From positions 101,744 to 165,743 of the forward strand of contig NZ_JADHDV010000007.1 in NCBI RefSeq assembly GCF_016820515.1: a stretch of DNA of 64,000 bases, given 5' to 3'. Below are positions 44,565 to 57,973 of the stretch, piece after piece. The stretch's first letter is position 1; every line of letters starts with the position of its first letter. The stretch is from Pseudoxanthomonas beigongshangi (lineage in GTDB: Bacteria; Pseudomonadota; Gammaproteobacteria; Xanthomonadales; Xanthomonadaceae). Made by a program: the position numbers and the translations under genes. The notes under the pieces are model-generated. The model searched no databases. It had not been told where the DNA came from and was given only the letters and a program-made list of their open reading frames with translations.

Positions 44565-45649
44565 GGCAGGCAGTCGTTTCCGAGGTTCAGGGCGCGCGCG
44601 ACGTCACGCAGGTCGAACGCGGCCAGTGATTGATCATTGTGCAGGGCGAACAGCGCACCGGCCGGGAAGCGCCGGGTCGATGCCGCGTACAGGGTCTCAC
44701 CATCGGTGTTGCTGACCTGTTCACCGCGGAAGATACCGCGCGGTGCCAGGCTGGTGCGATCGAACACGCGGAACAGGGTGGGGGTGAGCTGGTCCACCGC
44801 GATCCAGTAGCCGCGATCGACCGCGCAGGGCCACAGCGCGATGCCCTCGGCGTCCGCGTCGAACGCGGGAAGGCTGAGTCCGCGGTACCGCCCGGACAGG
44901 GTGTAGTCGCGCAGGGTCGAACCCACTCGGCGGTCCTCGTCCGCGATCAGCAGCCGGTCGTGCAGGGGATCCCCGGCGATGGATTCGACCATGCGCAACG
45001 CGCCGGCCTCGTCGGTCGCACCGAAGCTTCCCAGCAGGCGCCACCGCACGCTTCCGTCCCCGTCTTCCTCGACGCGGAAATGCTTGATGCGCTGGTCGAG
45101 CTCGCTGAGCGGCGGCAGCTTGCCGGTGCGGAAGTCGGCCATGAAGCTGTCGGTGACGAACAGATCCAGCTGGCCGGGTCCGGTTTCGTCCAGCCAGAGC
45201 CCGTAGGGCACCTTCAGCGCGTCCTGGCCGATCTGCGCCACCGGGGTGAATCCGGGCAGGCGCATCACCTGCACCCGGTGGTTGTCGCGTTCGGCGACGA
45301 ACAGCAGGTCGCCGAACACGGCGATGCCGTTGGGCCGGTTGAACTGTCCCGGTGCCTGGCCCGGGCCGCCGACCGTGCGCAGGCGTTCGCCGGTGTCGCC
45401 GTCGTACACCGCTAGGCGGTGGCTGGATTTGGCGGTGGCGATCAGCCAGACCCGTCCGTCTTCGGTCGGCCAGGCGGCCAGCGAGTCCAGTTCGTCTTCC
45501 GGGACCGGGGCGGAGACCCAGGCTTCGGGGACGATGACGTCGGCGGCGGTGGTCGGCGTCGGTGCGGGAGGGCGGGAGGTGTGGTGGCTCTGGGTGGCGC
45601 AACCGGCCAGCAGGGCCAGGGCGCCCGCAAACAGGTATTTCCGGGTCAT
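44561..45649 (-). CDS. beta-propeller lipoprotein, possible phytase-like
   Basis: 362 residues from ATG 45649. The N-terminus is a lipoprotein signal (L-A-L-L-A-G-C with the Cys at about 16). A propeller follows: repeated V-Y-D-G-D-T-G-E-R-L, N-R-P-N-G-I-A-V, F-V-A-E-R-D-N-H-R-V-Q-V and so on, with NHL-like blades. The order resembles beta-propeller phytase-type proteins (an early A-W-P block, V-Y-D-G-D-T-G, and acidic calcium-binding loops such as D-E-D-R-R-V-G-S-T), but phytase activity is uncertain; an NHL-type binding protein is the alternative. It is the first gene of a two-gene operon with the M23 peptidase and is divergent from metX. Confidence 0.7.
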   Translation of the reverse strand: MTRKYLFAGALALLAGCATQSHHTSRPPAPTPTTAADVIVPEAWVSAPVPEDELDSLAAWPTEDGRVWLIATAKSSHRLAVYDGDTGERLRTVGGPGQAPGQFNRPNGIAVFGDLLFVAERDNHRVQVMRLPGFTPVAQIGQDALKVPYGLWLDETGPGQLDLFVTDSFMADFRTGKLPPLSELDQRIKHFRVEEDGDGSVRWRLLGSFGATDEAGALRMVESIAGDPLHDRLLIADEDRRVGSTLRDYTLSGRYRGLSLPAFDADAEGIALWPCAVDRGYWIAVDQLTPTLFRVFDRTSLAPRGIFRGEQVSNTDGETLYAASTRRFPAGALFALHNDQSLAAFDLRDVARALNLGNDCLP

Positions 45650-45763
45650 GGCGGGATTATGCGGCATGGGTCACGGAGCCGGGAGGGGGCATCCCGGAAG
45701 ATCCATCGCTCCATCCGCATAAAGCGATTGACATCGGGAAAAACCGCTGGCAAAGTGCCGGTC

Positions 45764-45878
45764 ACCATCGAGACCGGCAGAGGGACAGGCCCGAAGAAGC
45801 CGGGGCAACCAGCGATGCGCAAGCGTCGTGGTCGGTGCCAAATCCTGCGGGGACCTTTGCGTCTGCCCGAAAGATGGT
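45764..45878 (+). promoter_or_regulatory. class I SAM riboswitch (S-box) upstream of metX
   Basis: The P1 helix is ACCATC (45764-45769) with GATGGT (45873-45878). Inside are the conserved S-box blocks AGAGGGACAGGCCC, GAAGAAGCC, GGGGCAACC and GGTGCCAAATCCTGC, in the expected order. It binds S-adenosylmethionine to shut off methionine synthesis. After it come two short stems (CCGTGC/GCACGG at 45884-45899 and CGAGCT/AGCTCG at 45906-45924) without a T-run, so control may act on translation initiation rather than by an intrinsic terminator. The rest of the 309-base gap before metX holds the divergent promoters. Confidence 0.93.
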
Positions 45879-45958
45879 TCGTACCGTGCCTCTGCACGGC
45901 GAACGCGAGCTCCGCGAAAGCTCGATGGCCGCAAGTCCCCTCTTCACCGGACACCGCC

Positions 45959-47005
45959 ATGAGCTTCGCCACCGCCGCCGCGTCTTCCCTGTCTTCCGTG
46001 CCCGCGTCCTGTACGGCCGATGCCGTTCTCCTTGTCCAGGACGGCATCACCGCCCGCCGTGGCGAAATCGCGCTGGAACTGGACATGCGCCACGCGGGCC
46101 GGCACCTGATCCGGCTGCGCTATGAACTGTCGGGCGCGGTGGACGCGCCGGTGGTGTTCGTCGCCGGCGGCATCTCCGCGCACCGGCACCTGGCCGCCAG
46201 CGCCACGTTCGCGGAAAAGGGCTGGTTGAACGATCTGGTCGGCACCGGCCGCGCGCTGGATCCGGCACACCGCTGCCTGCTGGCGATCGATTTCATCGGC
46301 GCCGACGGCAAGCTCGACGCGCCCATCGACACCGCCGACCAGGCCGAGGCGATCGTCAAGCTGCTGGACGCGCTGGGCATCCGCCAGCTGCATGCCTTCG
46401 TCGGCTATTCCTATGGCGCGCTGGTCGGCCTGCAACTGGCGGTGCGCCATCCGGCCCGGCTGGCAAAGCTGGTGGCGGTCAGCGGCGCGCACCGCGCCCA
46501 TCCGTATGCCGCCGCCTGGCGCGCGCTGCAACGTCGCGCGGTCAGCCTGGGCCAGTTGCAGTGCGCCGACGCGGCAGGCCTTTCGCTGGCGCGCCAGTTC
46601 GCCATGCTCAGCTACCGCACGCCGGAAGAATTCGAGGAGCGCTTCGACGCCGCCGCCGAGATCGTGCATGGCCGCGTGCGTTGCGCCGCCGAGGACTACC
46701 TGGACGCCGCCGGCGCGCAGTACGTGGCGCGCACCCCGGTCACCGCCTACCTGCGCCTGTCCGAATCCATCGATCTGCACCGCATCGATCCGGCCGCCGT
46801 GCGCGTGCCTACCACGGTGGTCGCGGTCGAGGGTGACCGGCTGGTGCCGCTGTCCGATTCCGTGGCCCTGGTCGAGGGGCTGGGCACGCGGGGCAACCTG
46901 CGCGTGCTGCGCTCGCCCTATGGCCACGACGCCTTCCTGAAAGAAACCGATCGCATCGACGCGATCCTCAGCACTGCCCTGCGCGGCAACGGAGAAAACG
47001 CATGA
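45959..47005 (+). CDS. metX: homoserine O-acyltransferase (MetX family, probably succinyl)
   Basis: 348 residues with the alpha/beta-hydrolase fold of MetX. The nucleophile elbow is G-Y-S-Y-G-A, and R-S-P-Y-G-H-D-A-F-L-K-E near the end holds the catalytic His. The enzyme transfers an acyl group from acyl-CoA to homoserine (O-succinyl- or O-acetylhomoserine), the entry to methionine. In Xanthomonadaceae the relatives are usually annotated as homoserine O-succinyltransferases of the MetX fold, so the donor is inferred. No good ribosome-binding site precedes the ATG at 45959, in keeping with riboswitch control. Its stop overlaps metB by 4 nt. Confidence 0.93.
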   Translation: MSFATAAASSLSSVPASCTADAVLLVQDGITARRGEIALELDMRHAGRHLIRLRYELSGAVDAPVVFVAGGISAHRHLAASATFAEKGWLNDLVGTGRALDPAHRCLLAIDFIGADGKLDAPIDTADQAEAIVKLLDALGIRQLHAFVGYSYGALVGLQLAVRHPARLAKLVAVSGAHRAHPYAAAWRALQRRAVSLGQLQCADAAGLSLARQFAMLSYRTPEEFEERFDAAAEIVHGRVRCAAEDYLDAAGAQYVARTPVTAYLRLSESIDLHRIDPAAVRVPTTVVAVEGDRLVPLSDSVALVEGLGTRGNLRVLRSPYGHDAFLKETDRIDAILSTALRGNGENA

Positions 47006-48222
47006 GCCAGTTCGACGCCGCCGGCGACAACCCCTGTCGTCCCGCCACCGCCGCCGTCCGCGCCGGCATCGACCGCGATACCGCCTACGGCGCGGTGACG
47101 CCGCCCATCGTGCTGTCGTCGAACTTCAGCTTCGACGGCTTCGGCAACAAGCGTGAGTACGACTACACCCGCAGCGGCAACCCGACCCGGGATCTGCTGG
47201 GCGAGGCACTGGCCGAACTGGAAGGCGGCGTTGGCGGCGTGATCACCTCCACCGGCATGGGCGCGATCAACCTTGTCCTCAACGCGCTGCTGCAGCCGGG
47301 CGATCGCCTGGTGGTGCCGCATGACGCGTACGGCGGCAGCTGGCGCCTGTTCAACGCGCTGGCGAAGAAGGGCCACTTCGAGCTGATCACCGCCGACCTG
47401 ACCGATCCGCGCTCGCTGGCCGACGCACTGGCGCAGTCGCCGCGGCTGGTGCTGATCGAGACGCCCTCCAACCCGTTGCTGCGGATCACCGACCTGCGCT
47501 TCGTCATCGATGCCGCGCACAAGGCCGGCGCATTGACCGTGGTCGACAACACCTTCCTGTCGCCGGCCTTGCAGAAGCCGATCGAGTTCGGTGCGGATCT
47601 GGTGGTGCATTCGACCACCAAGTACATCAATGGCCACAGCGACGTGGTCGGCGGCGCGGTGGTCGCGCGCGATCCGGAAGTGCACCAGCAACTGGTGTGG
47701 TGGGCCAACGCGCTGGGCCTGACTGGTTCGCCGTTCGACAGCTTCCTGACCCTGCGCGGCCTGCGCACGCTGGATGCGCGCCTGCGCGTGCACCAGGAGA
47801 ACGCCGACGCCATTGCCAGCCTGCTGGACGGGCATCCGGCGGTATCGAAGGTGTACTTCCCCGGCCTGGCCTCGCATCCGGGGCATGCGCTGGCGGCGCG
47901 CCAGCAGAAGGGCTTCGGCGCGATGCTGAGCGTGGAATTGCATGGCGGCGAAGCGGCCGTGCGTGCGTTCGTGGAAGGCCTGCGATATTTCACCCTGGCC
48001 GAATCGCTGGGAGGGGTGGAGAGCCTGGTAGCGCACCCGGCTTCGATGACGCATGCGGCGATGACCGCCGAAGCGCGTGCCAAGGCGGGCATTTCCGATG
48101 GCCTGCTGCGCCTGTCGGTTGGTATCGAGGCCACCGAGGATCTGCTGGCCGATCTGTCCGCCGGCCTGGCGCGCGCGCAGCGCGCCGCCGCGGAGGCCGA
48201 TCGAAAACTCGCCGACGCATGA
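47002..48222 (+). CDS. metB: cystathionine gamma-synthase / O-succinylhomoserine (thiol)-lyase
   Basis: 406 residues of the PLP-dependent Cys/Met metabolism family. The PLP lysine is K207 in H-S-T-T-K-Y-I-N-G-H-S-D, and the substrate-binding N-terminal Y-D-Y-T-R-S-G-N-P-T-R motif is present. It joins an activated homoserine to cysteine, giving cystathionine. The order metX-metB-hom and ATGA overlaps on both sides place it in one translationally coupled operon under the SAM riboswitch. Family members can be gamma-synthase, gamma-lyase or sulfhydrylase, and context favours the synthase. Confidence 0.92.
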   Translation: MSQFDAAGDNPCRPATAAVRAGIDRDTAYGAVTPPIVLSSNFSFDGFGNKREYDYTRSGNPTRDLLGEALAELEGGVGGVITSTGMGAINLVLNALLQPGDRLVVPHDAYGGSWRLFNALAKKGHFELITADLTDPRSLADALAQSPRLVLIETPSNPLLRITDLRFVIDAAHKAGALTVVDNTFLSPALQKPIEFGADLVVHSTTKYINGHSDVVGGAVVARDPEVHQQLVWWANALGLTGSPFDSFLTLRGLRTLDARLRVHQENADAIASLLDGHPAVSKVYFPGLASHPGHALAARQQKGFGAMLSVELHGGEAAVRAFVEGLRYFTLAESLGGVESLVAHPASMTHAAMTAEARAKAGISDGLLRLSVGIEATEDLLADLSAGLARAQRAAAEADRKLADA

Positions 48223-49298
48223 GCGCAGTCGTCCAGCTTCCGGCGGCGCGCCGCCGGCCGTCGCCGCGCCTGGCGCTGCTGGGCACCGGCGTGGTCGGCA
48301 GCGCATTCGTGGATCGCTACGGTCGTCTGAGCGAGCGCATCGAGGGCCTGCCCGAGTTCGCCTGGCTGGCCAACTCGCGCAGCGTGCAGGCCTGCGCCGC
48401 CGCGCCTGCCGATGCGCTGGATGCCGCCCGCGCCGCGCCGGCGCGCGATGCGGAACTGCCACCGTGGGCGGAAGCCGAATCGCTGCGCGACGGCGACATC
48501 ATCGTCGACGCCACCGCCAGCGACGCGGTGGCCGACTGGCATGCCGAGTGGCTGGCGCGCGGCATCCACGTGGTCACTGCCAACAAGCTGGGCAACGGCG
48601 GCGCGCTGGTGCGTGCACAGGCCATCCAGCGCGCGCGCCGGGATTCGGGCGCGCACTACGGCGACAGCGCCACGGTCGGCGCGGGCCTGCCGCTGCTGCG
48701 CAGCCTGCGCGCGCTGGTCGCCGGCGGCGATCGCATCCATCGGGTGGAAGGCGTGCTGTCCGGTTCGCTGGCGTGGCTGTTCAATCATTACGACGGCATG
48801 CGGCCGTTCTCCGGCTTCGTGCGCCAGGCGCGCGAGGCCGGCTACACCGAACCGGATCCGCGCATCGATCTGTCCGGCGAGGACGTGCGCCGCAAGCTGC
48901 TGATCCTGGCGCGGGCGGCCGGTCTGCCGTTGCAGTCGGAAGACGTGAAGGTCGAGTCGCTGGTGCCGGCGGCATTGGCAACGCTGACGATCGCCGAGCT
49001 GGACGAGGCGCTTGGCCAGTTCGACGCGCCGCTGGGCGCGCATTTCCGCGAGGCCTACCGCAACGGCGAAAAGCTGCGTTTCCTGGGGCGTTTCGACGCC
49101 GAAGGCGCCAGCGTCGGACTGCGCACGCTGGCCGCGGATCATCCGCTGTGCGGCGGTGGCGGCACCGACAATCGGGTCGCGATCTTCAGCGATCGCTATC
49201 CGGACCAGCCGCTGGTGGTGCAGGGCCCCGGCGCGGGCGCGGAAGTGACCGCGGCCGCGTTGCTGGATGACGTATTGGCGATCACCGCCAACCCGTAG
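48219..49298 (+). CDS. hom: homoserine dehydrogenase
   Basis: 359 residues. NAD(P)-binding G-T-G-V-V-G-S-A near the N-terminus, V-T-A-N-K-L-G-N-G-G, and the catalytic-domain G-D-S-A-T-V-G-A-G-L-P and V-L-S-G-S-L-A-W-L-F-N blocks identify it. It reduces aspartate semialdehyde to homoserine. No aspartokinase or C-terminal ACT domain is attached, so feedback control is probably elsewhere, and expression is under the SAM riboswitch. The start overlaps metB by 4 nt. The TAG stop (49296-49298) is supplied by the GTAG edge of the adjoining palindromic repeat. Confidence 0.94.
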   Translation: MSAVVQLPAARRRPSPRLALLGTGVVGSAFVDRYGRLSERIEGLPEFAWLANSRSVQACAAAPADALDAARAAPARDAELPPWAEAESLRDGDIIVDATASDAVADWHAEWLARGIHVVTANKLGNGGALVRAQAIQRARRDSGAHYGDSATVGAGLPLLRSLRALVAGGDRIHRVEGVLSGSLAWLFNHYDGMRPFSGFVRQAREAGYTEPDPRIDLSGEDVRRKLLILARAAGLPLQSEDVKVESLVPAALATLTIAELDEALGQFDAPLGAHFREAYRNGEKLRFLGRFDAEGASVGLRTLAADHPLCGGGGTDNRVAIFSDRYPDQPLVVQGPGAGAEVTAAALLDDVLAITANP

Positions 49299-49365
49299 AG
49301 CCGAGCTTGCCCGGCTGGCGGGGAGGTTGCGGAGAAAGGGCAGCGGAGCAAGCTCCGCTCTACGG
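49293..49365. repeat. GTAG-type palindromic repeat (second family)
   Basis: CCGTAGAGCCGAGCTTGC (49293-49310) is inverted at 49348-49365 with one mismatch, around a 37-nt spacer. The sequence differs from the GGAGCGAC family but also starts with GTAG, as in Stenotrophomonas SMAG/REP elements. It lies between the ends of the convergent hom and sdaA genes, and its first TAG is the stop codon of hom. Confidence 0.8.
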
Positions 49366-49379
49366 GCCGCCGGGTTCCG

Positions 49380-50762
<1,383 letters not shown>

Positions 50763-50835
50763 GGCGCGTATTCTATGCCGTCGCCGGTGAAAGCCGCTCC
50801 CGCGACGCAACAGATCGGATCCGGAGATCGCACCC

Positions 50836-51066
50836 TTGTCCCCAGCCCTGACCCTCTACCAGCGCGACGACTGCCATCTGTGCGACCTGGCCCTGGCCGT
50901 ACTGGCCGAGGCGCGGGTGCCGGAATTCGAGAGCGCGTTCATTGACGGCGACGACGATCTGGAGGCGCGCTACGGCGTACGGGTACCCGTCCTGCGCCGC
51001 GCGGACGGGACCGAACTGGACTGGCCGTTCGATGCGGCGGGGCTGGCGCGCTTCCTCGCCGGTTGA
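50836..51066 (+). CDS. glutaredoxin-like protein (DUF836)
   Basis: 76 residues, a thioredoxin fold of the small glutaredoxin-like DUF836 type. The redox motif is C13-H-L-C16 after the first strand, and the cis-Pro is in V-R-V-P-V-L-R. The start is a TTG (50836-50838) with GGAG 9 nt upstream (50823-50826). It is divergent from sdaA over 73 bases. It probably reduces disulfides or glutathione adducts in the cytoplasm; the partner is unknown. Confidence 0.82.
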   Translation: MSPALTLYQRDDCHLCDLALAVLAEARVPEFESAFIDGDDDLEARYGVRVPVLRRADGTELDWPFDAAGLARFLAG

Positions 51067-51329
51067 GGGAGTTGGCGGCGATGCTGTCGTACGGGCGCGG
51101 ACGATCGCGAAGGATGGGGGAGTAGTACCTCGTCTTCGAGGGTGAACAGCTGCGCATAGTTCAGGTGCAGGCGCGGGACCTCACGTCGAATCCGGCCAGG
51201 TCGTCCGCTGCACGTATCCACGATATGGCCGCTGTTCTGGCCGGTTCCGGCGTGGCGGCACTGGTGGTCATCCGACGGGGACCGTGCCTCGCCGTCGCGC
51301 AGGTCGATTGCGCCCACGGGTCCTCCCCG
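51067..51329. other. intergenic region without a supported gene
   Basis: Between the glutaredoxin gene and the next stop codon are about 315 bases. Several open frames cross it, but none has a ribosome-binding site or a recognisable domain. On the minus strand a stretch coding L-N-Y-A-Q-L-F-T-L-E-D-E-V-L-L (about 51120-51165) looks protein-like but lies in a frame with neither a usable start nor neighbours, so it could be a decayed gene remnant. Confidence 0.4.
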
Positions 51330-51367
51330 CAACAGGAAGCCCGCGCCATGGCGCGGGTTTCCTGTTG
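51330..51367. terminator. 38-nt palindrome at the end of the hydrolase gene
   Basis: Two 19-nt arms (51330-51348 and 51349-51367) are inverted repeats with no loop and a single mismatch, centred on CGCGCCATGGCGCG. It follows the minus-strand stop at 51382 by 14 nt. There is no clear T-run, so it may act as an RNA-stabilising or transcription-ending hairpin. Confidence 0.55.
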
Positions 51368-51381
51368 CCTGACGAGTCGGG

Positions 51382-52335
51382 TCAGGGTGCCGTCGGATCG
51401 TGGCGGGATGCGGAGCCGGGCATCGAAGCAGGTGAAGCGTGGCGCGCGGTCTGCTGCGAGGACGGACCGGACAACTGGTGTTCGAGAAAGCCGACCACCC
51501 GCTTCTCGTACTCATCGGGGGCGTGCGCGAGGAAATCCACGTGCGCGGCATTCGGCAGCAACCAGAATGCCTTGGCATTCTTGGCGCGTTCGAACAGGGC
51601 GCGCGACTCGGCGGGCAGGGTATGCCGGTCGCGGCCACCGGCCACGACCAGTACGGGCGCATCCAGTTTCCCGATCCGGTCCAGGGGCGACAGTTCATCG
51701 ACGGTCACGCCGATCCGCCATTGCGTCTGCAGGGTCAGCAGCGGCGCCAGCAATTCCGCCATGCCATCGCCGAGGCGCATGGCGATACGGTTGCGGACGG
51801 CCTGGCGCGCGTTCGAATAGACCGCTTCCAGCACCACCGCATCGAATCCGGCGGGTTGCGGCGCCAGCAATATCGAGGCGCCGCCGAGGGATACGCCGAT
51901 GGCGGCCAGGCGACTGCCGGGAACACGTTGCCTCATCCAGTCCCGCGCGGCGACAACACCGCGAGACGCGCGCGCGCCCAGCGTGATCGCATCGCCCTGG
52001 CTCTCGCCATGTGCCTGCAAATCGACCAGCAGGACCGGATAGCCATGACGATGCAGCAGGCGGGCGCGTCCCAGCATCGCGCGCCGATCCGCGCGGATGC
52101 CATGCAGCAGGAGTACGGCGGGCCGCGCCGTGGTTCCGGTCACCCACCATCCACGCAGCGGCGGCGCGTCGGGGACCGGAATGGTTACCGCTTCAATGGG
52201 CAGATCAGCGGGCGCGTCACCCATGGCGGCCAGGCGCGGGGCCAACAGCTCGCCACCCACGAACCAGGCCGCCAGGACGGTCGCGAAGCAGAGCAACGCG
52301 ACCGCCAGCGAGGCGCGCAGGATGACGCGCCGCAT
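51382..52335 (-). CDS. membrane-anchored alpha/beta hydrolase
   Basis: 317 residues. An N-terminal membrane helix (about 6-30) acts as an uncleaved anchor or a signal peptide. The hydrolase core shows L-L-L-H-G-I-R-A-D, the nucleophile G-V-S-L-G-G (Ser), the acid in G-G-R-D-R-H-T, and the His in A-A-H-V-D-F-L. The C-terminal tail is low-complexity. It looks like the periplasmic BEM46/DUF1749-like group of serine esterases; the substrate is unknown. It starts 10 nt after the stop of the YceI gene and is likely the last gene of the YceI-b561-YceI operon. Confidence 0.85.
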   Translation of the reverse strand: MRRVILRASLAVALLCFATVLAAWFVGGELLAPRLAAMGDAPADLPIEAVTIPVPDAPPLRGWWVTGTTARPAVLLLHGIRADRRAMLGRARLLHRHGYPVLLVDLQAHGESQGDAITLGARASRGVVAARDWMRQRVPGSRLAAIGVSLGGASILLAPQPAGFDAVVLEAVYSNARQAVRNRIAMRLGDGMAELLAPLLTLQTQWRIGVTVDELSPLDRIGKLDAPVLVVAGGRDRHTLPAESRALFERAKNAKAFWLLPNAAHVDFLAHAPDEYEKRVVGFLEHQLSGPSSQQTARHASPASMPGSASRHDPTAP

Positions 52336-52345
52336 GGGAGCATGC

Positions 52346-52909
52346 TTACTTCGCCGGCTTCAGCACCACCTTGGTGCTGATGGCGACATCGTTCGGGATG
52401 GTCTTGGTGTCGGCCCACTCGCCGCCGCCGACGCCGAAGTCCAGGCGCTTGACCGTGGCCTTGCCGGCCAGCACCGGCTGCGCGCCCGGGGTCCAGGTGA
52501 AGGTCAGGGTGACCGGCTTGCTGACGCCACGCAGGCTCAGGCTGCCGTCGGCGGCGTACTGGTTGCCGCCCAGCGCGCGGAATTTGGTCGCGGTGTAGCG
52601 GGCCTGGGCGAACTTGGCGACGTTGAAGAAGTCGCCGGTCTGCAGCGTGCTGTCGCGATCGTCGTTGCCGGTATTAGTGCCGGCGAGCTGGATGGTCACG
52701 TCCAGCTTCGAGGTGGCCAGGTTGGCCGGATCGAAACTCAGCGTCGTGTTGAAGCCGCCAAATTTGCCGGTGAAGGTTTCGCCCTGGTAATTGCTGGCGA
52801 ACACCAGCGTGGAGCCCGGCGCCTGCACGTAGTCGGCGGCGAACGCGGGCAGGGCGGCGGCCAGCAGCAGGCCGGCGGCGATGAAGCGGGTGCGGGGGAG
52901 ACGGATCAT
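52346..52909 (-). CDS. YceI family periplasmic lipid-binding protein (second)
   Basis: 187 residues: a signal peptide (about 1-24, ending P-A-F-A-A) and a YceI lipocalin-like domain with D-P-A-N-L-A-T-S-K-L-D-V-T-I, F-F-N-V-A-K-F-A-Q-A-R-Y and L-S-L-R-G-V-S-K-P-V-T-L. YceI proteins bind isoprenoid quinones or similar lipids. The ATG at 52909 overlaps the stop of the cytochrome b561 gene by 4 nt, and the longer upstream frame is Pro/Arg-rich and discarded. The two YceI proteins flank the cytochrome. Confidence 0.92.
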   Translation of the reverse strand: MIRLPRTRFIAAGLLLAAALPAFAADYVQAPGSTLVFASNYQGETFTGKFGGFNTTLSFDPANLATSKLDVTIQLAGTNTGNDDRDSTLQTGDFFNVAKFAQARYTATKFRALGGNQYAADGSLSLRGVSKPVTLTFTWTPGAQPVLAGKATVKRLDFGVGGGEWADTKTIPNDVAISTKVVLKPAK

Positions 52910-53505
52910 GGTGCGGTGTCCTCGGGGGGGGGCGCGGTGGGGGAGGCGATGGCCGGGCGACGGCGACCCGGCAGCATCCGCCGCAGGGTGTCGTCGTTCT
53001 GGAACAGGTGGTGGTAGAACGCGGCGCCCGCATGCAGCAGCACCACGACCACCAGCACCCAGAACATCGATTCGTGCAGGGTTTCGGCCAACTCGTGCAG
53101 CTCCGGATTGCGGGCGGTGATGGCCGGCAGGTTGACCAGCTTGAACCATTGCAGCGGATAGCCCGCCGAGGAGTTCAGCACCCAGCCCGACAACGGCATG
53201 GCGAACATCAGCCCGTACAGCGCCACGTGGGTGAGCGAGGCGATGCGCTGCTGCCAGCCGGGCGTGCCGGGGATCGCCAGCGGCGCGCCGGCGTACACGC
53301 GCCAGACAAGGCGCAGCGTCACCAGCGCCAGGATGGTCAGGCCGATCGACTTGTGCAGCGCATAGATGTTGATCTTGCGCGGTCCGTTGGGCAGCTCGCC
53401 CATGGTCAGGCCGATGTAGGCGATGACCAGCAGCAGGACGACGATCAGCCAGTGCAGCGTCTGGCTGACGACGCCCCAGCGTTCAGGGGTGTTCTTCAGG
53501 GTCAT
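52906..53505 (-). CDS. cytochrome b561 (di-haem membrane protein)
   Basis: 199 residues with four membrane helices. His ligands are visible: L-H-W-L-I-V (helix 1), A-L-H-K-S-I-G (helix 2) and L-H-A-G-A-A (helix 4), with another His in T-H-V-A-L-Y. It should move electrons between quinol and a periplasmic partner, with the neighbouring YceI proteins likely binding the quinone. The ATG at 53505 starts inside the 3' end of the upstream YceI gene (23-nt overlap). Confidence 0.92.
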   Translation of the reverse strand: MTLKNTPERWGVVSQTLHWLIVVLLLVIAYIGLTMGELPNGPRKINIYALHKSIGLTILALVTLRLVWRVYAGAPLAIPGTPGWQQRIASLTHVALYGLMFAMPLSGWVLNSSAGYPLQWFKLVNLPAITARNPELHELAETLHESMFWVLVVVVLLHAGAAFYHHLFQNDDTLRRMLPGRRRPAIASPTAPPPEDTAP

Positions 53506-54178
53506 TGAGGGTGGGCTCCCGAGGGGTGGCTGGGATGGTGGCCGCGTCGGCGGCCGCTTCTTCGCTATCGTCGACCTTGCCCGTCCGTGTGGCTTCGGCC
53601 TCGATGCGGAGTTCGACGGAATCGCCAATCACCGACTTCCATGCGGTGATGCCGAAATCCGAGCGTTGCAGCGTGGTGGTGGCGGAAAAACCGGCCGTGC
53701 GGCGGAACGGCGGCAGCGGATGGCGCTTGAGCGCATTGAGTCTGACGTCCAGGCACAGCTCGCGATCGGCGCCATGCAGGGACAGGGTGCCGCAGACCGA
53801 GGCGTGGTCCGCTCCGGCCGGTTCAATCCGGTTGGAAACGAAACGCGCTTCGGGGAAGCGCTCGGCATCCAGCAGGTTGCCGGCCAGCACCGCCCGGTTC
53901 CACTTCTCGTCGCCGAAATCCGTGCGTGCCAGCGGTACCGTGACATCGAGCCGCGCGGTGCTCCAGTCCTCGGGATCGAACACCAGCGTGCCCGTGCTGC
54001 CGGAGATCGTGCCGATGGCCTTGGAGAAGCCGGCATGCTCCACCGCGAGCATGATCCGCGTGTGGACCGGATCCAGCGCGTACGCCACCGGACCCGCCGC
54101 CCAGGCAGGGCATGCGCAGGCGAGCAGCGCGAGCAGGGCGCTGGTCCGGGCACGGCGATATGGGCGCGTTGGAGTCAT
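53483..54178 (-). CDS. YceI family protein (first)
   Basis: 231 residues. Signal peptide about 1-28 (C-P-A-W-A-A), then a YceI domain: Y-A-L-D-P-V-H-T-R-I-M-L-A-V-E-H-A-G, L-V-F-D-P-E-D-W-S-T-A-R-L-D-V-T-V, and S-D-F-G-I-T-A-W-K. The C-terminus carries a 30-residue Ala/Glu/Asp-rich tail that overlaps the cytochrome gene. It is the first gene of the operon and is divergent from the large hybrid kinase. Confidence 0.92.
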   Translation of the reverse strand: MTPTRPYRRARTSALLALLACACPAWAAGPVAYALDPVHTRIMLAVEHAGFSKAIGTISGSTGTLVFDPEDWSTARLDVTVPLARTDFGDEKWNRAVLAGNLLDAERFPEARFVSNRIEPAGADHASVCGTLSLHGADRELCLDVRLNALKRHPLPPFRRTAGFSATTTLQRSDFGITAWKSVIGDSVELRIEAEATRTGKVDDSEEAAADAATIPATPREPTLNDPEEHP

Positions 54179-54285
54179 GAACGGGGATTCTAGGCGGGCC
54201 CGGCTGAAGATACCCCGCTTGCGCCTGCAACGGTCCGTTGCGACGATTCGGGCCGGGGAACCACGGCAGAACAGGACACGACGGC

Positions 54286-57828
<3,543 letters not shown>

Positions 57829-57973
57829 ACGGCCGGTCGGGCCGGCAGTAGCGGAGGTGAATGATGCGCAAGCGAGACAGCGGAAGGAGCGGCGACATGG
57901 GGCGGCAAGGAGTCGCGTCCTTCTCCCGTGATGTCGACCACGGTGATCGCGCGCGCGCCGGAGCCGCTTCGCC

